From Bradyrhizobium symbiodeficiens (GTDB lineage: Bacteria > Pseudomonadota > Alphaproteobacteria > Rhizobiales > Xanthobacteraceae), in assembly GCF_002266465.3 (NCBI RefSeq), contig NZ_CP029427.2, positions 6,264,501-6,328,500 on the forward strand: a stretch of DNA of 64,000 nt, given 5' to 3'. Positions 54,647 through 63,989 of the stretch are shown here, piece by piece; within the stretch, counting starts at the first letter, position 1; each line of letters starts with the position of its first letter. A program made the translations under genes and the position numbers. The notes beneath the pieces are model-generated. The model was not told the DNA's origin, ran no database searches, and saw only the letters and a program-made list of their open reading frames with translations.

Positions 54647-55481
54647 TCCGCGAATAACCCCGGCGCGGAGCGACCTCGCCGCGAAATATCTCGAAGGCAA
54701 GGTCGAGGCGGATCGCTTCGTCGCCGGCGAGGAATTCGAGGTGGTTGATCCGGTCGCGCCTGTGCGCGAGCAGCCGTCCTCGAACGCCATGCTGATGACG
54801 GAGGCACTGCGCGGCGAACGCGTCACCGTCTACGACCGCAACGGCGAAGGCTGGGCCTGGGGCCAGCTCAATGGCGACGGTTATGTCGGCTGGCTGCCGG
54901 ATGCGGCACTCGTAAAGCCGTCGGTCGCCCCGACGCACAAGGTCAGCGCGCTACGGACGTTTGCCTTCCCCGGCCCCTCGATCAAGCTGCCGCCGGCCGA
55001 GACGCTGGTGATGGGATCCAGGCTCGCGGTGGCGCGCGAGGACGGCAGCTTCGCCGTGACGCGCGACGGACAATACCTGCCGAAGGCGCATCTCGCCCCG
55101 CTCGGTCATCGCGAGCCGGACTTCGTCGCAGTCGCCGAGCGCTTCGTCGGCACGCCCTATCTCTGGGGCGGCAAGAGCAGTCTTGGCATCGATTGTTCCG
55201 GCCTCGTCCAGGTCTCGCTGACGGCGGCGGGGATCGGCTGTCCGCGCGACAGCGACATGCAACAGGCCGGTCTCGGCCGCGCACTGGAGCCGCATGAGCG
55301 AGGCGGCCTGCTGCGCGGCGATCTGATCTTCTGGAAGGGCCACGTCGCCATCGTTCGCGATCGGACCACCATGGTTCACGCCAACGCGCATCACATGGCG
55401 ACCGCGATCGAACCGATCGATCCGGCCATCGCGCGGATCAGGCAGGCCGGCAGCGAGGTCGTTGCAATCAAGCGGTTATGA
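54639..55481 (+). CDS. NlpC/P60 family endopeptidase with SH3 domain
   Basis: 280 aa. N-terminal SH3-like region (about residues 45-160: REQPSSNAMLMTEALRGERVTVYD, GWAWGQLNGDGYVGWLPDAAL), then NlpC/P60 catalytic domain: GTPYLWGGKSSLGIDCSGLVQVSL with Cys and GHVAIVRD with His. Hydrolyses cell-wall peptide (D-gamma-Glu/DAP class). No signal peptide; probably acts on muropeptides in the cytosol, consistent with the adjacent aminopeptidase. Confidence 0.9.
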   Translation: MHDPRITPARSDLAAKYLEGKVEADRFVAGEEFEVVDPVAPVREQPSSNAMLMTEALRGERVTVYDRNGEGWAWGQLNGDGYVGWLPDAALVKPSVAPTHKVSALRTFAFPGPSIKLPPAETLVMGSRLAVAREDGSFAVTRDGQYLPKAHLAPLGHREPDFVAVAERFVGTPYLWGGKSSLGIDCSGLVQVSLTAAGIGCPRDSDMQQAGLGRALEPHERGGLLRGDLIFWKGHVAIVRDRTTMVHANAHHMATAIEPIDPAIARIRQAGSEVVAIKRL

Positions 55482-55487
55482 CGGGCC

Positions 55488-57125
55488 TTACGTTCCCACC
55501 GCCCCGTTGCCCGCCGTCTCGAGCCGGAACGCCGCGGCGAACAGCGCGCGCGTGTAGTCGGTCTTCGGATTCTTGAACAGCTCGGCGGCCTGTCCCTCTT
55601 CGACGACCTTGCCACCGCGCATCACGATCAGGTGGCTCGCAAGCGAGGCGACGACGCGCAGATCGTGGGAGATGAACATGTAGGTGAGCTCGCGCTTGCG
55701 CTGAAGCTCGCGCAACAGATCGACCATCTGCGCCTGGAACAGCATGTCGAGCGCGCTGGTCGGCTCGTCCAGCACAACGAAATCCGGCTCCAGCACCACC
55801 GCCCGCGCGATGCTGATGCGTTGACGCTGGCCGCCGGAAAACTCATGCGGATAGCGGTAGCGCGTGTCCGGCTTCATCCCGACGTCCTCGAGCGCCTTGA
55901 CGACGCGCACCTCACGCTCCTCGCGCGACAGTTTCGGCTGATGCACGGTGAGGCCCTCGGCGATGATGTCGGCGACCGACATGCGCGGTGAGAGCGAGCC
56001 GAACGGATCCTGGAACACGATCTGCATGTCGCGCCGGAACGGCCGCATCTCCTTGAAACGCAGCCCCTGGATGTCTTTTCCCAGGAACACGATGCGCCCG
56101 TTCGAGGAGATCAGCCGCATCAGAGCGAGCCCCAGCGTGGTCTTGCCCGAGCCGGATTCGCCGACCACGCCGAGCGTCTCGCCCTTGCGCACCGCGATGC
56201 TGACGCCGTCGACCGCCTTGATGTGGCCGACAGTCTTGCGCATCAGGCCACGCTTGATCGGAAACCAGACCTTCAGGTCATCCGCCGACATCACCACCGG
56301 CGCATCCGGCTGCGGCGGCGCCGGATCGGGCTTCGGCTCCGCCGCGAGCAGGTCGCGCGTATAGGGATGTTTCGGGCCCTTGAAGACCTGCTCGACCGGG
56401 CCCTGCTCGACAATCACGCCGCCCTTCATGACGCAGACGGTGTCGGCGATGCGGCGCACGATGCCGAGGTCGTGGGTGATGAAGAGCAGGCTCATGCCGA
56501 GCCGCGAGCGGATCTCGGCGAGCAGCGCCAGGATCTGCGCCTGCACGGTGACATCGAGCGCCGTGGTCGGCTCGTCCGCGATCAACAGATCCGGCTCGTT
56601 GGCGAGCGCCATCGCGATCATCACGCGCTGGCGCTGGCCGCCGGAGAGCTGGTGCGGGTAGCTCTTCAGCCGCGTTTCCGGCTCGGGAATGCCGACCTGC
56701 GTCAAGAGCTCCAGCGTCCGCTTGCGCGCCTCCGCATTGCTGGTCGGATTGTGCAGCTGGATGATCTCGCCGATCTGCGCCTCGATCGTGTGCAGCGGAT
56801 TGAGCGAGGTCATCGGCTCCTGGAAGATGATGGAGATATCGCTGCCGCGAATCTCCCGCATCTCTTGCTCGGAGCGGTTGATTAGCTCCTGCCCCTTGAA
56901 GTGGATGCTTCCCGAGGGGTGCGAGGCGTTCGGATAGGGCAGCAGTTTCAGGATCGAGAGCGCGCTGACAGACTTGCCGGAGCCGGATTCACCGACCAGC
57001 GCCAGGCATTCGCCGCGCTTGATCTGGAACGAGACCTTGTCGACCGCGAGCGTGGTGGCGCCGCCCTGGTGGAAGGCCACCGAAAGGTCGCGAACGGCGA
57101 GCAGGGGCTGGTTGATCGCGTCCAT
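55488..57125 (-). CDS. yejF: Peptide ABC transporter double ATPase YejF
   Basis: 545 aa with two ABC domains: Walker A GESGSGKSVSALS (about residues 42-54) and GESGSGKTTLGLA (about 345); signature LSGGQRQRVMIAMAL and FSGGQRQRISIARAV; Walker B LLIADEPTTALD and FVVLDEPTSALD. Fused OppD/OppF, the YejF form. Energises uptake of peptides (microcin C-type in E. coli). 4 bp after yejE; convergent with the NlpC gene. Confidence 0.94.
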   Translation of the reverse strand: MDAINQPLLAVRDLSVAFHQGGATTLAVDKVSFQIKRGECLALVGESGSGKSVSALSILKLLPYPNASHPSGSIHFKGQELINRSEQEMREIRGSDISIIFQEPMTSLNPLHTIEAQIGEIIQLHNPTSNAEARKRTLELLTQVGIPEPETRLKSYPHQLSGGQRQRVMIAMALANEPDLLIADEPTTALDVTVQAQILALLAEIRSRLGMSLLFITHDLGIVRRIADTVCVMKGGVIVEQGPVEQVFKGPKHPYTRDLLAAEPKPDPAPPQPDAPVVMSADDLKVWFPIKRGLMRKTVGHIKAVDGVSIAVRKGETLGVVGESGSGKTTLGLALMRLISSNGRIVFLGKDIQGLRFKEMRPFRRDMQIVFQDPFGSLSPRMSVADIIAEGLTVHQPKLSREEREVRVVKALEDVGMKPDTRYRYPHEFSGGQRQRISIARAVVLEPDFVVLDEPTSALDMLFQAQMVDLLRELQRKRELTYMFISHDLRVVASLASHLIVMRGGKVVEEGQAAELFKNPKTDYTRALFAAAFRLETAGNGAVGT

Positions 57126-57129
57126 TGGT

Positions 57130-58308
57130 TTACCTGAACGTCCTGCGCGGATCGAAGGCGTCGCGCACCGCTTCGCCGACGAAGATCAGGAGCGACAGCA
57201 TGATTGCGACCGAGAAGAAGCCGGAGAAACCGAGCCAGGGCGCCTGCACATTGGACTTGGCCTGGGACAGCAATTCGCCCAACGAAGGTGATCCCGGCGG
57301 CAGGCCGAAGCCTAGGAAATCGAGCGCCGTCAATGTCATCACCGAGCTCGACACGATGAAGGGCAGGAACGTCATGGTCGCGACCATCGCGTTCGGTAGC
57401 AAATGGCGAAACATGATGACGGGATTGGAGACGCCGAGGGCGCGCGCCGCCTGGATATATTCGAAATTGCGGCCGCGCAGGAACTCGGCCCGCACCAGAC
57501 CGACCAGAGAGACCCAGGAGAACAGCAGGAGGATGCCGAGCAGCACGAAGAAGCCGGGCACGAGCACCGAGGACAGGATCAGGAGAAGATAGAGCGAGGG
57601 TATCGCCGTCCAGATCTCGATGAAACGCTGAAAGATGAGATCGACCCGGCCGCCGAAATAGCCCTGCACCGCCCCCGCCGCGATGCCGATGACGGACGAG
57701 ACGATCGTGAGACAAAGGCCAAACAGAACCGAGATGCGGAAGCCATAGATCAGCCGCGCGACCACGTCGCGCCCCTGATCGTCCGTCCCGAGCCAGTTAT
57801 ATTCGAGGTCGCGGCAGCTCTTCAGCCCCTTCTTCTCCACCACCGGCTTGCATTGCGCTTCGGTGAGCATCCAGGTCGGCGGCGACGGCGCCGGCGTCGG
57901 CAGGTCGAGATTGTGGGTGTCGTAGGAATAGCGGATCAGCGGCCAGAGGATGCTGCCACCCTTGTCCTTGATCAGCTTCTGCAAATAGGGGTCGCGGTAG
58001 TCCGCCGCGGTTTCGAAGTCGCCGCCGAAGGTGGTTTCCGAATAGGTGACGAAGGCGGGCCAATAGAGACGGCCGTCGAACTTGATCAGGAAAGGCCGAT
58101 CATTGGCGATCAGCTCGGCGAACAGCGAGAGCACGAACAGGGCGATGAACAGCCAGAACGACCAATAACCGCGGCGGTTCGCCTTGAAGTTCTGCCATCG
58201 CCGCCTGTTGAGCGGCGAAGGCGCGAAAGGCTTGCGCGTGATCGGAACGACCTCGCCCAGCGGGGATTGTGTCGTGGTCTCGATCGGTGTCGGCGCGGTA
58301 ATCGTCAT
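57130..58308 (-). CDS. yejE: Peptide ABC transporter permease YejE
   Basis: 392 aa. Starts LNRRRWQNFKANRRGYWSFWLF near residue 30, then the unusual extended periplasmic loop LIKFDGRLYWPAFVTYSETTFGGDF diagnostic of YejE, and C-terminal permease helices with the GLVRAEFLRGRNFEYIQAARALG loop. ATG 58308 with GGGAGG upstream overlaps the yejB stop (TGATG); the frame to 58350 is rejected. Confidence 0.94.
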   Translation of the reverse strand: MTITAPTPIETTTQSPLGEVVPITRKPFAPSPLNRRRWQNFKANRRGYWSFWLFIALFVLSLFAELIANDRPFLIKFDGRLYWPAFVTYSETTFGGDFETAADYRDPYLQKLIKDKGGSILWPLIRYSYDTHNLDLPTPAPSPPTWMLTEAQCKPVVEKKGLKSCRDLEYNWLGTDDQGRDVVARLIYGFRISVLFGLCLTIVSSVIGIAAGAVQGYFGGRVDLIFQRFIEIWTAIPSLYLLLILSSVLVPGFFVLLGILLLFSWVSLVGLVRAEFLRGRNFEYIQAARALGVSNPVIMFRHLLPNAMVATMTFLPFIVSSSVMTLTALDFLGFGLPPGSPSLGELLSQAKSNVQAPWLGFSGFFSVAIMLSLLIFVGEAVRDAFDPRRTFR

Positions 58309-59417
58309 CAGACCTCCCGCGCCTCGAAATCGATCCGGGGGTCGATCCACATATAGGTCAGGTCGGAGACCAGATTGATCACGAGGCCGACCAGCGAAAA
58401 GATGTAGAGCGTGCCGAACACCACGGGATAGTCGCGATTGAGCACGCTCTCGAAGCTGAGCAGCCCCAGCCCATCCAGCGAGAAGATGGTCTCGATCAGA
58501 AGTGAGCCCGAGAAGAACGCATGAATGAAGGTGCTGGGAAAGCCTGCGATCACGATCAGCATCGCATTGCGGAAGACGTGCCCATAAAGCACCCGGTTCT
58601 CGCTACAGCCCTTCGCGCGCGCGGTCATCACGTACTGCTTGCGGATCTCGTCCAGAAACGAGTTCTTGGTCAGGAACGTCATGGTGGTGAACGCACCGAG
58701 CCCCATGGCGATCAGCGGCAGCGTCAGATGCCAGAAGTAATCGATGATCTTCCAGTACCAGGGGAACTGCGACCAGCCGTCCGAGGTCAGTCCGCGCAAC
58801 GGGAACCAGTTGAAGAAGGAGCCGCCGGCAAACAGGATGATGAGGAGAATTGCGAACAGGAAGCCGGGAATCGCATAGCCGAGCACGAGCACGGTCGACG
58901 TCCAGGTGTCGAAGCGTGTGCCGTCCTTCACTGCCTTGCGGATGCCGAGCGGGATCGAGATCAGATAGGTCAGGAGCGTCAGCCACAGGCCGAGCGAGAT
59001 CGAGACCGGCAGCTTCTCCTTGATCAGCTGCAGGACGCTGACGTCGCGGAAATAGCTCTTGCCGAAATCGAACCGGGCAAAATTCCAGACCATCAGCGCA
59101 AAGCGCTCCGGTGCCGGCTTGTCGAAGCCGAACTGCTTTTCCAGCTTCTTGATGAAGTCGGGATCAAGGCCCTGCGCGCCGCGATATTTCGAGTTGATGG
59201 CATCGCCGCCGGCTCCCAACTGCCCCGGCGCACGCTGCGCAAAATCGCTGCCGCCGGATATGCGCGAGGTTCCACCGGTGTCGGCCCCCGAGAGCTGCGC
59301 GATCACGCGCTCGACCGGGCCGCCCGGCGCGAATTGCACGACGACGAAGGAGACGAACAGGATTCCGAGCAGGGTCGGAATCATCAGGAGGATGCGGCGG
59401 GCGATATAGGCGCTCAT
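58308..59417 (-). CDS. yejB: Peptide ABC transporter permease YejB
   Basis: 369 aa. MSAYIARRILLMIPTLLGIL and QFAPGGPVERVIAQLSG start as in YejB, followed by permease helices with the MTARAKGCSENRVLYGHVFRNAMLIVIAGFP loop. 2 bp after yejA2 and overlapping yejE by one base. Confidence 0.94.
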   Translation of the reverse strand: MSAYIARRILLMIPTLLGILFVSFVVVQFAPGGPVERVIAQLSGADTGGTSRISGGSDFAQRAPGQLGAGGDAINSKYRGAQGLDPDFIKKLEKQFGFDKPAPERFALMVWNFARFDFGKSYFRDVSVLQLIKEKLPVSISLGLWLTLLTYLISIPLGIRKAVKDGTRFDTWTSTVLVLGYAIPGFLFAILLIILFAGGSFFNWFPLRGLTSDGWSQFPWYWKIIDYFWHLTLPLIAMGLGAFTTMTFLTKNSFLDEIRKQYVMTARAKGCSENRVLYGHVFRNAMLIVIAGFPSTFIHAFFSGSLLIETIFSLDGLGLLSFESVLNRDYPVVFGTLYIFSLVGLVINLVSDLTYMWIDPRIDFEAREV

Positions 59418-59419
59418 GA

Positions 59420-61306
59420 TTATTTCGCCTGCTCGAGCTTGGCGGCCTTGGCGGGGTCATGCCACCAGATGTCGGGCGCGCCGACGCCATTGGCATAACG
59501 CGGCAATTTCTGCGGATGACCGAACTGATCCCAATAAGCCAGCCGGTGCGTCTTGTTATACCATTGCGGCACCCAATAACGGCCGGCGCGGAACAGGCGA
59601 TCGAAGGCCCGGCAGGCGACGGTCAACTCCTCGCGACTGTCGGCCGCCATGATCTTCTCGATCATGGCGTCGATGGCCGGGCTGGCAACACCCGCGAGAT
59701 TGTACGAGCCCTTGGTTGCCGCAACCTGCGAGGAGAAGAACGCGCGCATGGCGTCGCCTGGTGTCGCCGACATGCTGAAGCGCTGGATCGTCATGTCGAA
59801 GTCGAAATCTTCCTGGCGCGCTTTGTATTGCACGGCGTCGACGAGCCGGATGTTGGCCTCGATGCCCAGCGTCCCCAAATTCTTGATATAGGGCGCGTGG
59901 TGCGGCTGGAACGAGGGCTCGTCCAGCAGGAATTCGATGCGGAAGACCTCACCGTTCGGCAGGACGCGCTTGCCGTCCTTGATCGGCACACCCGCGTCGG
60001 TCAGCAATTGCTGCGCCTTGCGCAGCAGGCTGCGATCCTGTCCGGAGCCGTCCGTGACCGGCGGGGAGAAAGGCGCGGCGAACACCTCGTCGGGGACTTG
60101 GCCCCGGAACGGCTCGAGCAGCTTCAATTCTTCCGGGGTTGGCGGGCCATCCTTGGCCATGAGGTCGGAATTCTGAAACGGCGACACCGTGCGGGCATAG
60201 GCGCCGTACATGATGGTCTTGTTGGTCCATTCGAAGTCAAACGCATTGATCAGGGCCTCGCGCACCCGCGGGTCCCTGAATTTTTCACGTCGCGTGTTGA
60301 TGAACCAGCCCTGCGCGCCCGACGGCGTCTCGTCGGGCACGACTTCCATCTTGACGCGGCCCTCCTTGACGGCGGCGAAATCATAGCGCGTCGCCCAGAT
60401 GCGGGACGTGAACTCCTCGCGGTAGAGATAGTTCTTGCCGGTGAACCCCTCGAAAGCGACGTCGCGATCACGATAGAACTCATACCGCACGACGTCGAAA
60501 TTATAAGTGCCGCGGCAGGGCGGAAGATCCACAGCCCACCAGTCCTTCACCCGCTCATACTCGATGTAGCGATTGACCTCGAACTTGCCGACCTTGTACG
60601 GCCCCGAGCCCAGCGGGATCTCCAGAGACGTCTCATCGAACGGGCGGGACGCGTAGTAAGCCTTCGAGAAGATCGGCAGGCTCGCGGCATAGAGCGGCAC
60701 GTCGCGCGCGCGCCCCTTGGCAAAGGTGACGACGAGCGTTGCATCGTCGATCGCTTCCGCGCCGACCATGTCGCGCAGCTGCACCAGGATCAGGGGATGG
60801 CCCTTGGTTTTCAGAGCCATCAGCGAGAACGCCGCATCATGCGCGGTGAGCTTCGTGCCGTCGTGGAATTTCGCCTCCGGCCGCATGGTGAAGCGATAGA
60901 CCAGTCTATCCGGCGATACCTGAACGGATTTGGCCGCGAGCCCGTACATCGCATCAGGCTCGTCGCTGGCGCGCACCATCAGCGGCGCGAAGGTCATGTC
61001 CATGCCTTGCGCGCCGTCGCCCTTCAGGATGAAGGCGTTGAGCGAATTGAAGGTCTGGTAGGATTGGTTATAGGCGCGTACCGACGGAATGAGCGAGAAC
61101 GTGCCGCCTTTCGGCGCATCGACGTTGACGTAGTCGAAATGGTGGAAGTCGGCGGGATATTTGAGATCGCCGAACGCCGAGATGCCGTGCGCCTCGCTTC
61201 CTCCTTCCGATGCATGAGCCCCACGCAACAGCTGCGCATTCAGCGACGCACCGACGGCGCCGCCGACAGCCAGGGACAGCACGTGGCGGCGTGACATCTG
61301 CGTCAT
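59420..61306 (-). CDS. yejA: Peptide-binding protein YejA (second copy)
   Basis: Periplasmic extracytoplasmic binding protein, 628 aa from ATG 61306. Signal contains MSRRHVLSLAVGG, twin-Arg, with cleavage near AHA|SEG. Mature start GISAFGDLKYPADFHHFDYVNVDAPKGG, the YejA hallmark, then RFTMRPEAKFHDGTKLTAHDAAFSLMALK and EIPLGSGPYKVGKFEVNRYIEYERVKDWW. 14 bp after the other YejA; only about half identical to it by eye. Confidence 0.92.
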   Translation of the reverse strand: MTQMSRRHVLSLAVGGAVGASLNAQLLRGAHASEGGSEAHGISAFGDLKYPADFHHFDYVNVDAPKGGTFSLIPSVRAYNQSYQTFNSLNAFILKGDGAQGMDMTFAPLMVRASDEPDAMYGLAAKSVQVSPDRLVYRFTMRPEAKFHDGTKLTAHDAAFSLMALKTKGHPLILVQLRDMVGAEAIDDATLVVTFAKGRARDVPLYAASLPIFSKAYYASRPFDETSLEIPLGSGPYKVGKFEVNRYIEYERVKDWWAVDLPPCRGTYNFDVVRYEFYRDRDVAFEGFTGKNYLYREEFTSRIWATRYDFAAVKEGRVKMEVVPDETPSGAQGWFINTRREKFRDPRVREALINAFDFEWTNKTIMYGAYARTVSPFQNSDLMAKDGPPTPEELKLLEPFRGQVPDEVFAAPFSPPVTDGSGQDRSLLRKAQQLLTDAGVPIKDGKRVLPNGEVFRIEFLLDEPSFQPHHAPYIKNLGTLGIEANIRLVDAVQYKARQEDFDFDMTIQRFSMSATPGDAMRAFFSSQVAATKGSYNLAGVASPAIDAMIEKIMAADSREELTVACRAFDRLFRAGRYWVPQWYNKTHRLAYWDQFGHPQKLPRYANGVGAPDIWWHDPAKAAKLEQAK

Positions 61307-61320
61307 GCGGAAAATGTCCT

Positions 61321-63222
61321 TCACGACTTCTTTGCGATCCGCGCCGCCTTGTCTGCGTCGTACCACCAGATGAACGGGAAGCCGGACTGACCGTATTTGG
61401 GCAACTCCGCCGGGCGGCCGAAACGATCCCAGCGCGCGGTGCGCACCTTCGTATAGGTCCATTGCGGCACGACGTAGTGATTCCACAGCAGCACGCGGTC
61501 GAGCGCCTTGGTTGCGGCGACGAGATCGTCGCGGTCCCTGGCGTAGATCACCCGTTCGATCAGCTTGTCGATCGCAGGATTTTTGATGCCGCCAATGTTG
61601 CGCGAGCCGGCGATGTCGGCCGTCTTGGACGACCAGAACTCACGCTGCTCGTTGCCCGGCGACTGCGACTCGCCCCAGGAGTTGGTGACGATGTCGAAAT
61701 CCCATTCGCGCGTCCTGTTCTCGTATTGGGTCGGATCAACCGTCCGCACGCTGACGGCAATGCCGAGCCGCTCCAGGGACGGCTTGTAGAACAGCGTGAT
61801 CCGCTCGAAGCTCGGATCCGAGTTCAGCAGTTCCAGGGAGAACTGGACGCCGGTCTTGACGTCGGTCAGCTTGCGGTCGCGCACCTCGTAGCCGGCCTCC
61901 TTGAACAGGCGCAGCGCCTCGCGCAGATTGTCGCGCACGGCTTCGGGACTGCCGCCGACCGGGTTGCTGTAGGCGGTGGTGAAGACTTCGGGCGGGACTT
62001 GGGCGCGGACGGTTTCGAGGATTTCGAGCTCCTTGCCTTGCGGCAAGCCGGTCGCCATCAGATCTTCGATGCCGTCGAAATAGCTGCTGATGCGCTTGTA
62101 CTGGCCGTAGAAGATCTGCTTGTTCATCTCCTCGAAGTCGAACGCATAATTGAGCGCACGCCGCACGCGGGGATCGCTGAACTTGCCGCGGCGCAGGTTC
62201 GGCACGAAGGCCTGCATCACGCCCGAGCTGCGATTGGCGAATTCCTCGAGGATCACGCGCTTTTCGCTCACGGCGGGGAAGTCGTAGGCCGTCGCCCAGC
62301 TCTTCGCGCTGTTCTCGGTACGCCAATCGACCTGGTCGGCCTTGAAAGCCTCGATCGCGACGGTGGCGTCGCGGAAATATTCGTAGCGCAGCTCGTCGAA
62401 ATTGTTGCGGCCGACATTGGCCGCGAGGTCGCGACCCCAATAATCCTTGACGCGCTCCAGCGCGATCGACCGTCCGGCGACGAAGTCCTTGACCTTGTAG
62501 GGACCGGAACCAAGCGGCACCTCAAGCGTGGTGGCGGACACATCGCGCTTGCGACCTTGCGCGTCGGTCCCTTCCCACCAATGCTTCGGCAGGACGGTGA
62601 GCTGCCCGACGATCTGCGGCAACTCGCGATTACCCGGCGCGTCGAACACGAACTTCACCTCGCGCTCGCCGACCTTCTCGGCCTTCACCACATGGCTGTA
62701 ATAGGCCGAGTACATCGGGTGGTGCTTCTTGAAGGAATCGAGCGAGAAGATCACGTCGTCGGCGGTCACCGGCTTGCCGTCGTGCCATTTGGCCTGCGGG
62801 CGCAGGCGGTAGGTGACGAAGGAAAAATCATCGGGATGGCTCACGGCCTCGGCCAGCGCGCCATATTCGGTCGAGACCTCGTCGAGCGAGGGCGTCGTGA
62901 GGGATTCGTAGATGAATGCGACGGCACCGGCGACCTGCCCCTTCACACCCGACACGACGATGTTGAAATTGTCGAAAGTGCCGACCGCGATCTGCCGCGC
63001 GACGCCACCCTTGGGCGCTTCCGGATTGACGTAGTCGAAGCGCTTGAAGTCGGCGGGGTACTTGACCTTTCCGAACAGCGACAACCCGTGGCGCCAGGGA
63101 AGCTCATTCGCCGCTTGCGCATCGGCGCTACCGACGACGGAGAGGCCCGCCACGGAACCGAGGGCGGGAAGCGCTGCAACCGCAGTGCCGGTGAGCAGGA
63201 GATCGCGTCGGGTAATGGCCAA
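61321..63222 (-). CDS. yejA: Peptide-binding protein YejA (first copy)
   Basis: 633 aa, same family as 59420-61306. Signal TRRDLLLTGTAVAALPALGSV has the twin-Arg motif, with cleavage near ADAQA|ANEL. Mature LPWRHGLSLFGKVKYPADFKRFDYVNPEAPKGG is a clear YejA start. There is no ATG; the start is TTG 63222 with AGGAC 8 nt upstream, unusual but consistent. First gene of a five-gene operon with yejA2-yejB-yejE-yejF. Confidence 0.9.
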   Translation of the reverse strand: MAITRRDLLLTGTAVAALPALGSVAGLSVVGSADAQAANELPWRHGLSLFGKVKYPADFKRFDYVNPEAPKGGVARQIAVGTFDNFNIVVSGVKGQVAGAVAFIYESLTTPSLDEVSTEYGALAEAVSHPDDFSFVTYRLRPQAKWHDGKPVTADDVIFSLDSFKKHHPMYSAYYSHVVKAEKVGEREVKFVFDAPGNRELPQIVGQLTVLPKHWWEGTDAQGRKRDVSATTLEVPLGSGPYKVKDFVAGRSIALERVKDYWGRDLAANVGRNNFDELRYEYFRDATVAIEAFKADQVDWRTENSAKSWATAYDFPAVSEKRVILEEFANRSSGVMQAFVPNLRRGKFSDPRVRRALNYAFDFEEMNKQIFYGQYKRISSYFDGIEDLMATGLPQGKELEILETVRAQVPPEVFTTAYSNPVGGSPEAVRDNLREALRLFKEAGYEVRDRKLTDVKTGVQFSLELLNSDPSFERITLFYKPSLERLGIAVSVRTVDPTQYENRTREWDFDIVTNSWGESQSPGNEQREFWSSKTADIAGSRNIGGIKNPAIDKLIERVIYARDRDDLVAATKALDRVLLWNHYVVPQWTYTKVRTARWDRFGRPAELPKYGQSGFPFIWWYDADKAARIAKKS

Positions 63223-63434
63223 ATCAATAGTCCTGTCTTGAAGGAGGCTACTCCTTTAAGGTCCCAATATAGGCGAGGTTTCGACCGAATATGTTGCTTT
63301 TTCCTCATCTTGGAAGGCCGTGCGGCCTGTCGGATGCGGCCAAACGCCCCGATAAACTCACCGCGAGGCCCGGATATGGAAACGGCCAGGCTTCTCAGCC
63401 TGGCCGCATATTCCAAGATCGATACCGAGGCGCC

Positions 63435-63989
63435 TTATTTCGCCGCGGTCGGTAGCGGCTTCGGGCTGTCGGAGAGGCTGTTCAGGTACGCGATGACGTC
63501 GGCGCGTTCGGAGTCCTTCTGGATACCCGCGAAGCCCATCGCGGTGCCGGGAATGAAGCCCTTCGGATTGGCAATGAACTTGTTGAGATCGTCGATCGTC
63601 CAGGTGCCGCCCTTGGCCTTCATCGCCGCCGAGAAGTTGAAGCCGTTGCGGCCTTCGCCCCGGTGGTCGCCGACGACGCCATAGAGGTTCGGACCGACGC
63701 GATTCGGGCCGCCCTTCTCGAAGGTGTGGCAGGCGGCGCACTTCTTGGCGGCGGCAGCGCCCTTCTCGACAGACGCGGTCTGGAGCAGCTTTTCGATCGG
63801 CTCGGCGGGCGCGGCGGCAGCGGCGCCTTCCTTGCCGTGACCGGCATCTTCCTTCACGGCGATCTCGAAACCCGGCTTTTCCGGCATCTTGGGCGAGAAC
63901 AACGCATTGGCGGTGAAGCTCGTCACCAGCAGAAGGAGACAGGTGCCGAGCACGGCACCGAGAATCTTGTTGAGTTCGAAAGAGTCCAT
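63435..63989 (-). CDS. cycM: Membrane-anchored cytochrome c CycM
   Basis: 184 aa, the same length as Bradyrhizobium CycM. Uncleaved N-terminal anchor (ILGAVLGTCLLLLVTSF), Ala-rich linker, heme site CAACH at residues 84-88, axial Met at about 151 (GTAMGF). Carries electrons from the bc1 complex to the aa3-type oxidase in Bradyrhizobium. Monocistronic by spacing. Confidence 0.93.
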   Translation of the reverse strand: MDSFELNKILGAVLGTCLLLLVTSFTANALFSPKMPEKPGFEIAVKEDAGHGKEGAAAAAPAEPIEKLLQTASVEKGAAAAKKCAACHTFEKGGPNRVGPNLYGVVGDHRGEGRNGFNFSAAMKAKGGTWTIDDLNKFIANPKGFIPGTAMGFAGIQKDSERADVIAYLNSLSDSPKPLPTAAK

